Shown here: positions 58,821-64,000 of the stretch, in pieces
Position numbering within the stretch: the first letter of the stretch is position 1
How the letters are laid out: each line of letters begins with the position of its first letter
NCBI GenBank assembly: GCA_002914845.1
Contig: JXTC01000014.1
Location: 995,293 to 1,059,292, forward strand
Origin: Trema orientale
Lineage: Eukaryota; Streptophyta; Magnoliopsida; Rosales; Cannabaceae
Length of the DNA stretch: 64,000 nucleotides
Reading direction: 5' to 3'
Notes under the pieces: generated by a model
The model's database searches: none
The model's input: only the letters and a program-made list of their open reading frames with translations
Told to the model about the DNA's origin: nothing
Translations under genes and position numbers: made by a program

Positions 58821-59456
58821 ATGGGCAGTGTTGTTATTTTTCAAAATAACAATGGTAATTTAGACCATAATAATATCTGTCATGGGGGAGACATTAGATT
58901 TGTTAGAAGTTGTGTATAAGGCTCTTGAGTTGAGGCTTGAACATCATACCATAGAAATTAAATATGTTGTTGATGTGAGACTTGCTCATATTAAGATTAT
59001 TAGTGACCGTTTTGTTAAAGTTTACATAGAGCTAAAGAAAAACGAAAGTTATTTGGCCACAAAAGTCATTTAGTTATCTGGTCATAAAAGAAATGTCACA
59101 TAATTTGTTTAGTAATTGTAGATCTATATTTTTTTTTGTTTTTACAAATAAGAGCAGTGTTGTTGTTTTCTTTAATTACAACGGTAGGTGACAACTATAA
59201 TGTCTATCACGGGATGGAGAGTACGGGTATTTTAGTTACTAATGGAGTAATCTATGTCGATTTGTTAGAAATTGTATTTGACGCTCTAGAGTTGAGACCT
59301 GAATACCATACAATAGAGATGAAATATATTGTTGATGTGGGACTTTCTCCAATGAAAATAATAAATGACCATTTCGTTAAAGTTTATATAGAGCTAAAGA
59401 AGAACGAAGTTGACAAGATCACCAATGTAATAATTCATCTTCGTAATAATTCTTGA
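58821..59456 (+). pseudogene. Mutator-like transposase N-terminal relic, duplicated in tandem
   Basis: Two related copies lie about 325 bp apart. Both have an SVV[IV]F-N-x-N-G start (near 58824 and 59154) and then, in a shifted frame, the same segment: first copy DLLEVVYKALELRLEHHTIE and KIISDRFVKVYIELKKNE; second copy DLLEIVFDALELRPEYHTIE and KIINDHFVKVYIELKKNE. This order resembles the N-terminal domain of plant MULE transposases (glycine-containing start, 'L-x-[ED]-[IV]-[VF]...L', then a 'D-x-D-V-x-x-[FY]-[IL]-E' strand). Frameshifts and stops make both nonfunctional. The family assignment is from memory of such proteins. Confidence 0.5.
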
Positions 59457-59735
59457 CAGACATAAAATTATGACACAGAGTCATACACATATTTACAAAC
59501 TATGTTACCATCAATACACAAAAAATTCTTGACAAACATAAAATTGGGACACAGAGTCACACAACTCTGATAAGGACCGATACGTTTTTCAAATTAAAAA
59601 AGAAAAAAATAATTTGAAAAGAATGTTATAAACTATTCTTACCATCAATACACACAAAATTCTTGACAGTCATAAAATTGTGACACGGAATTACACAACT
59701 CTAACAGAAATCAGTACGTTTTTCAAATTTCAAAA
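59450..59735 (+). repeat. Three-copy imperfect direct repeat
   Basis: TTCTTGACARWCATAAAATT followed by a GACAC-G-AGTCACAC-like segment starts at 59450, 59526 and 59660. Copies 2 and 3 also share TACGTTTTTCAAATT and the preceding TTACCATCAATACACA. It lies directly after the Mutator relic and may be part of it. Confidence 0.6.
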
Positions 59736-59956
59736 AAAATTGTAAAAAAAAAGGAAAAACATAGCTCAAAAACTAATAAAAATTAGTCAAGTTAAGGACA
59801 TTTTAGATTTTTTGTTATCTAAAGAACATTAGAAATATTGAGTGAACTAAAAAAGTCATTTTGAGCTAAAATTAAACTATCCACCCCAATTTCCATACAG
59901 TAATACCTGCTCCATTAATGGGTAAAATTGTCATCGTATATGAGTTAATAGTCGAT

Positions 59957-59985
59957 ATGGGCCCCCAAGGAAAGATGTAGGCCCA
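59957..59985 (+). promoter_or_regulatory. Two TGGGCC/GGCCCA (site II, TCP-type) elements
   Basis: TGGGCC at 59958-59963 and GGCCCA at 59980-59985, about 100 bp upstream of the TMEM18 start codon. Paired site II elements are common in promoters of plant housekeeping genes and are bound by TCP factors. Functional use here is an inference. Confidence 0.5.
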
Positions 59986-60080
59986 ATTCGGCAAACCAAA
60001 TAAAAACCTCAGACGTCTCGAGAAGTTGCCGGGTAGAAACATTAAAGTTTGGATCTGAGCTCTGAAGCAGTGAAGCAGCC

Positions 60081-62618
60081 ATGGAGGAGCTAAGATCCGC
60101 CATGGAGGAACACATGGACCAAATGGCTGACCTCGTTCACAAACTCTCCGCCGAACTCCGCTCCGGTCTTCGACCTGCGTACGAAAACTTCATCGGTTTC
60201 TTTCACGCCATCGACTGGAAGGTACGCTACTCTTTCTCTCTATCTTCTCTGTGTTTGGTTCTCGAGAAACTGTGCAAGAAAATCTAACGAATACTCATTG
60301 GCCGTTCTTTTTTTTTTTTTTTTTTTTAATTCAGGAACCTTGGCTTTTGGGCTTAGTGGGATTCCATTTTTTGTTGCTCCTAACAACCATTACTTCCAGG
60401 AAAAATCTCAATTTCCAGATGTTTTTATTTCTTCTAGCATGTAAGTTTGTTTTGGATATATATTCGTTGATTTCCAACATTCCCAACTTCAATCATCTAC
60501 GACAATTTGTTTGTTGCTTATGGTTATTATTATTATTATTTGAATGAAATTGCATCAAGTTTTTGTATTAGGGTTCATGAAATGACGTCTTTGTTGAATT
60601 AGGTACTGATGAAACATATTCATGTCCATTTTATGTATTGGCTAATACTTAAGCCAGCGTCTTTGTTCCGAATTCTAGTGTTACATTTGGTAGAACTCAT
60701 TGTGGAGCTTATGAACTATCTTGAAATAGATTATACTTTTCCGGGGAAGAAAAGATTCTTGTTGTTTTTTTAGATCAGTAAGCCGAATTCTTCGGTTCTA
60801 AGGGTCAGGAATTTGCTATAGAAATTCTCCAAAGTTGCTTGAGTATGGGGTGACATACCAACAATTAGGGCTACCCTTATGGGTGATTTATTTGGATCTG
60901 CATTGCACAACCTTCAGTAATTGAGGAATTTTATGTCCCAATTATTTTCTTGTTGGTTGTAACCTAATTTTCTTTTGCAAAAGGTATTTATCATCCTATT
61001 CTTCTTCTATGCAATTTTCTTCTTCATCATTACAACCCGGATTTGAACCCCAGTATGGTTGACGGATCGGTGGGCACAATGCCACAGAACTATCCCTGAT
61101 CCGACTTATCTTCCCTCGTTTTGCTGTGTGCATTGGATTCAATACTGTGTCTCATGCACGATTTTTTATTTATTGAGCTCCCAAAACACCTTTTACCTCC
61201 ATTATTCACATGGATATAAACCCGGTGAATTGTGCAATTTTGGTCATCATTTTTCCTAGAACTACATGTTCTTTGAAAATTATGAACTATAGTGAATTCT
61301 GGTTCCATTCCAGGTGGTATGCTTGTTCATAGATGTGTACTAGGGAAGAACCGCGTCCTTTGTGACATTGGATTATTTGCAAACAAAATGATTTGATTCT
61401 GGTGTTAGATTTTTTCATATTCTGTCCTCTAGATTTGTCTTTATAATGTAGCTGATTGTTTATTTTAAGTTAAAACCTGCAAAAGTGTGCAACTTCTTTT
61501 CTTCCTTTTTTGTTTTAGCATGTGAAGATTATTCAGAAAATTGCTCTTTGTACTGGGTCTATCACTCATGGAAAGATTTTAACAATAAAAAGCTTTTGTT
61601 ACAATTGGAAAGGTTATGGTATTGTGATTAATACCTCTGCAACATGTGTAAAATTATTGTTGAGATTGAACTATTGGCTCCTACATTAAAGGAGTTGTGG
61701 GGTTTAGTGTGTGTGTGTGTGTGTGTGTTTGTTTGTTTTTGTTTTTTTTTTTTTTCAAGTACATATTTTGAGATTCTTAGTTGATGCCAGAATCAAAGTT
61801 TTAAAAGATTTGATGGACCAGAGTGGGTGGAATTTGTATATACTGCAGAAATTGGAATTCTTTTTGTGTGGTGTCAGTTATGAAGTATGTTGCTTCTGTC
61901 CTTTTCCAGTTTAATGTATATACACTTGACTTTGATTTAACCCCTATACTAGTCCAGCTCCATATTTTAGTAGTACCATGTATAGTCATGGGATTAATTT
62001 GTTATGTAAAGTTACCATATATTCCTGGGTGAGTAAGCGGGATTATCTTGTCCCTTCTGTTGTAGCAACAAAAAGTTTACTAGGAACACGAACTCAAACA
62101 TCATTAGACTTGCATGAATTGTTTGAAGAGACATTAAAACACCTTTTGACTGATTAGTATTTACAAATGCCAGTCTTTGTATGTTATCTTCTACTACTTA
62201 TTCATATGCTCCTGGAAATTCTTCTTACCTGGACTTCTGCAGTGGCTGGTGTATATCTTGCTGAGAGGCTCAATAATTTTCTTGGGAAGAACTGGAAGAG
62301 CTTCGCCAGCCAGAATTATTTTGATCCAAATGGACTTTTTCTCTCAGTGCTCTGGTCTGGGCCTCTCCTCTTCATCGCTATCATAATTTTGGTGGGTCTT
62401 AGCAATTGCTTAATTATCACTTGTCAATGCCTCTTGCTTTTCGTTTGTTTCTTTAACTTTAACTTCATTTTCCTGGCTGTTTTAGAAAGAAATTAAAGTG
62501 GAAAATCTATTGTTCTTCGCAGATAAACACACTCTTTTCCTTGTGTCACCTCATTGTTCGGTGGAAGAGAGCAGAGCTTAGACACCGAGCAAGGCTTTCC
62601 CGTAATAAGCAAGAATAA
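60081..62618 (+). CDS. TMEM18: TMEM18 family membrane protein
   Basis: Four exons (60081-60221, 60335-60440, 62243-62391, 62523-62618) join in frame to 163 residues, the usual length of plant TMEM18. The N-terminus is a soluble helix (MEELRSAMEEHMDQMADLVH) followed by FIGFFHAIDWKEPWLLGLVG. There are three or four hydrophobic segments (about 50-66, 74-90, 113-144). Recognisable family blocks are AGVYLAERLN, NYFDPNGLFLSVLWSGPLL and the basic tail VRWKRAELRHRARLSRNK. Animal TMEM18 is an inner nuclear/ER membrane protein whose basic C-terminus has been linked to DNA binding; the plant role is unknown. Intron 2 (1.8 kb) holds a (GT)n run at 61708-61728. The start ATG is in the context AGCCATGG. 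Confidence 0.92.
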
Positions 62619-63510
62619 CTTTCTCTTGTCATGCTACCATTGCTTACCTATCAGTTCAGGCATTTTCTTGTGGCTTTATACATAGAGCTTGAGAGATCTA
62701 GGGTGATGTTCAAGTTAAATTTCGGATGCAGAGCAGGGTACACCGTCCTCCCTTAAAAGTTTTGGATACTGTAGATTAAAGCCTAATCAATTGCTTAATT
62801 CTTGTATACCGTTACGTTTTATGTGTTTTCTTTTATGGCATTCTATTCGTTGAGCAGTCTTTGTAGAGAAATTGTTTTTCGTTGTTCATTTGTTGTCTTT
62901 GTGATTTGGCTGTACCATTATATGTCTTCTCTATTTTACAATTTTATGGTTGGTCAATTAACAGTAAACCGTTATAGAAGTATGAGTTTGGTTGTTGCAC
63001 TTTAAAATTACCTAGGACCTTATCATTTAAGAGAGGTTGGGAGGAGCTTTTAGTATTAGGCTGTACATCTGGACTTATGGTAAACTTATAAACGAGCTTG
63101 AAATGAAGAACTAAGATTTATATTGGTTAGATGTAAGTTTGTTTGATTGCGTTCTTATTTTAATTCAACTTGTGGTTCTCGGGTTTAAAACATATAATAA
63201 ATTTTTCATAATAAATTTTGCCGCAATAGTATACATCAAAACAAAATGAAAATACAAACCAATGGAATGGCTATTATTCTATCTACTTTTATCGAAGCTT
63301 ACTTTCAAAGGTCTGAAACGACGAAAGACTTTTAAGATTAGACTTCAACTAGTTTCCTTTTCTGGTGTGGAAGTTCACACTAGGCTGCAACCACGTAGCG
63401 AATTAGGATTACTAGTTTAATCTTAAGCTTGGATGGTTTGGGTAATGGCTGTGATACCAAATTGAAAAACTTTAGTATTTTGTACCCGGAAGAGAATGCA
63501 TAGAGGGGGA
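62619..63510. other. 3' UTR and intergenic flank of TMEM18
   Basis: 62619-63000 is probably 3' UTR. Nothing further is recognised up to the MITE-like sequence at the edge. Confidence 0.4.
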
Positions 63511-63511
63511 T

Positions 63512-63946
63512 AGGCCATGTTTGGTACATGGACTAGGATTAGAATAATGAATATTTATTGTCGTCTCATATTTGATGTCAACTTAGAATCGGGATAAATA
63601 GTTTGATACCTAAAAATAGCCCATTTACACGGGATAACTAATCCCATACAAAAGTATAGTATTATACAAAAATGTGAAATTAATAATCTCATACTTTGTT
63701 ATTAGTAGGACTCATATTAATTGTACATTCTAATGCTAGTGGATCCTACATGAAAAACGTATTTTAACTTTTTTTAAAATACAAATTAAACGAAAACTAT
63801 TCTATTACACATTTCAATGCTAGTGGATCCCACTTTCCTAATCTAATTCAATATCACACCAAATATAAAATAATATTAAACTTATCTTATTTTATCTAAT
63901 CCAATACAATAATCATATCCAATCATGCTTATCAAAAAAACCTTCA
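63512..63946. mobile_element. Probable MITE near the right edge
   Basis: The left end GGCCATGTTTGGTA and the complement of the right end AGCATGATTGGATA are similar, and both subterminal regions contain ATTAG/TTGGATTAG-like motifs. An internal segment containing AATGCTAGTGGATCC occurs twice (63731 and 63812). The flanking trinucleotides do not match clearly, so the boundaries are tentative. Confidence 0.4.
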
Positions 63947-64000
63947 GACTCCAACCATTTGTCCTTAACTTCATAGCAAAAGCGACTCATTTAAATAGGC

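Noticed and set aside
1..64000. CRISPR arrays, rRNA genes, organellar inserts or a multi-gene biosynthetic cluster
   Set aside because: No regularly spaced repeats, no rRNA-like sequence, no recognisable plastid or mitochondrial genes, and the intact genes belong to unrelated families.

Overview
This window is nuclear plant DNA, most likely from an AT-rich eudicot genome (possibly a rosid; I cannot name the species). The evidence is intron-rich genes with GT-AG introns, plant-specific families (GRAS, F-box, EMB8-like hydrolase), and many plant transposon relics: Copia-type LTRs, LINE, Mutator, PIF/Harbinger and MITEs. I see no prokaryotic features, CRISPR array, rRNA or convincing tRNA.

Layout from left to right. 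1-4.1 kb is repeat-rich: an inverted-repeat element split by a Tourist-like MITE, then a second long-TIR MITE. 4.1-6.5 kb holds a four-exon gene for a small Lys-rich protein, probably of the DUF4602/Faf1 nucleolar type. 7.9-8.4 kb holds a small three-exon gene of unknown function. 8.6-18.3 kb is transposon-derived and includes a clean Copia-type solo LTR (13564-15245) with a 5-bp target duplication and an older relative at 11.3-12.9 kb. 18.35-19.77 kb is an intronless F-box gene. 21.5-22.3 kb is a LINE relic. 23.5-26.2 kb (minus strand) is a six-exon ceramidase-family (CREST) membrane protein gene. 26.3-31.2 kb is AT-rich, with about 3 kb that is strikingly A-rich on one strand. 32.0-36.0 kb holds Mutator and Harbinger transposase relics on the minus strand.

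36.27-49.77 kb is a 14-exon EMB8-like alpha/beta-hydrolase gene. Its fourth intron contains a complete gag-only LTR retrotransposon (TR-GAG type) and a long poly(C) tract. 50-55.7 kb is intergenic with tandem duplications. 55.7-57.15 kb is an intronless GRAS transcription-factor gene with a His/Asp-rich insertion. 58-59.8 kb is a tandemly duplicated Mutator transposase N-terminal relic. 60.08-62.6 kb is a four-exon TMEM18 gene. The right edge carries a probable MITE.

The genes look like independent housekeeping or regulatory loci. I see no operon-like or cluster logic linking them. The most noteworthy points are a His-to-Tyr change at a presumed zinc ligand of the ceramidase-family protein, a GC-AG intron in the same gene, the gag-only retrotransposon with one in-frame stop, the 144-bp poly(C) tract, an exact 95-bp duplication abutting an N (probable assembly artefact), and the 3-kb strand-asymmetric A-rich block. 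Exon structures and alignments were worked out by eye; no search or computation was run.
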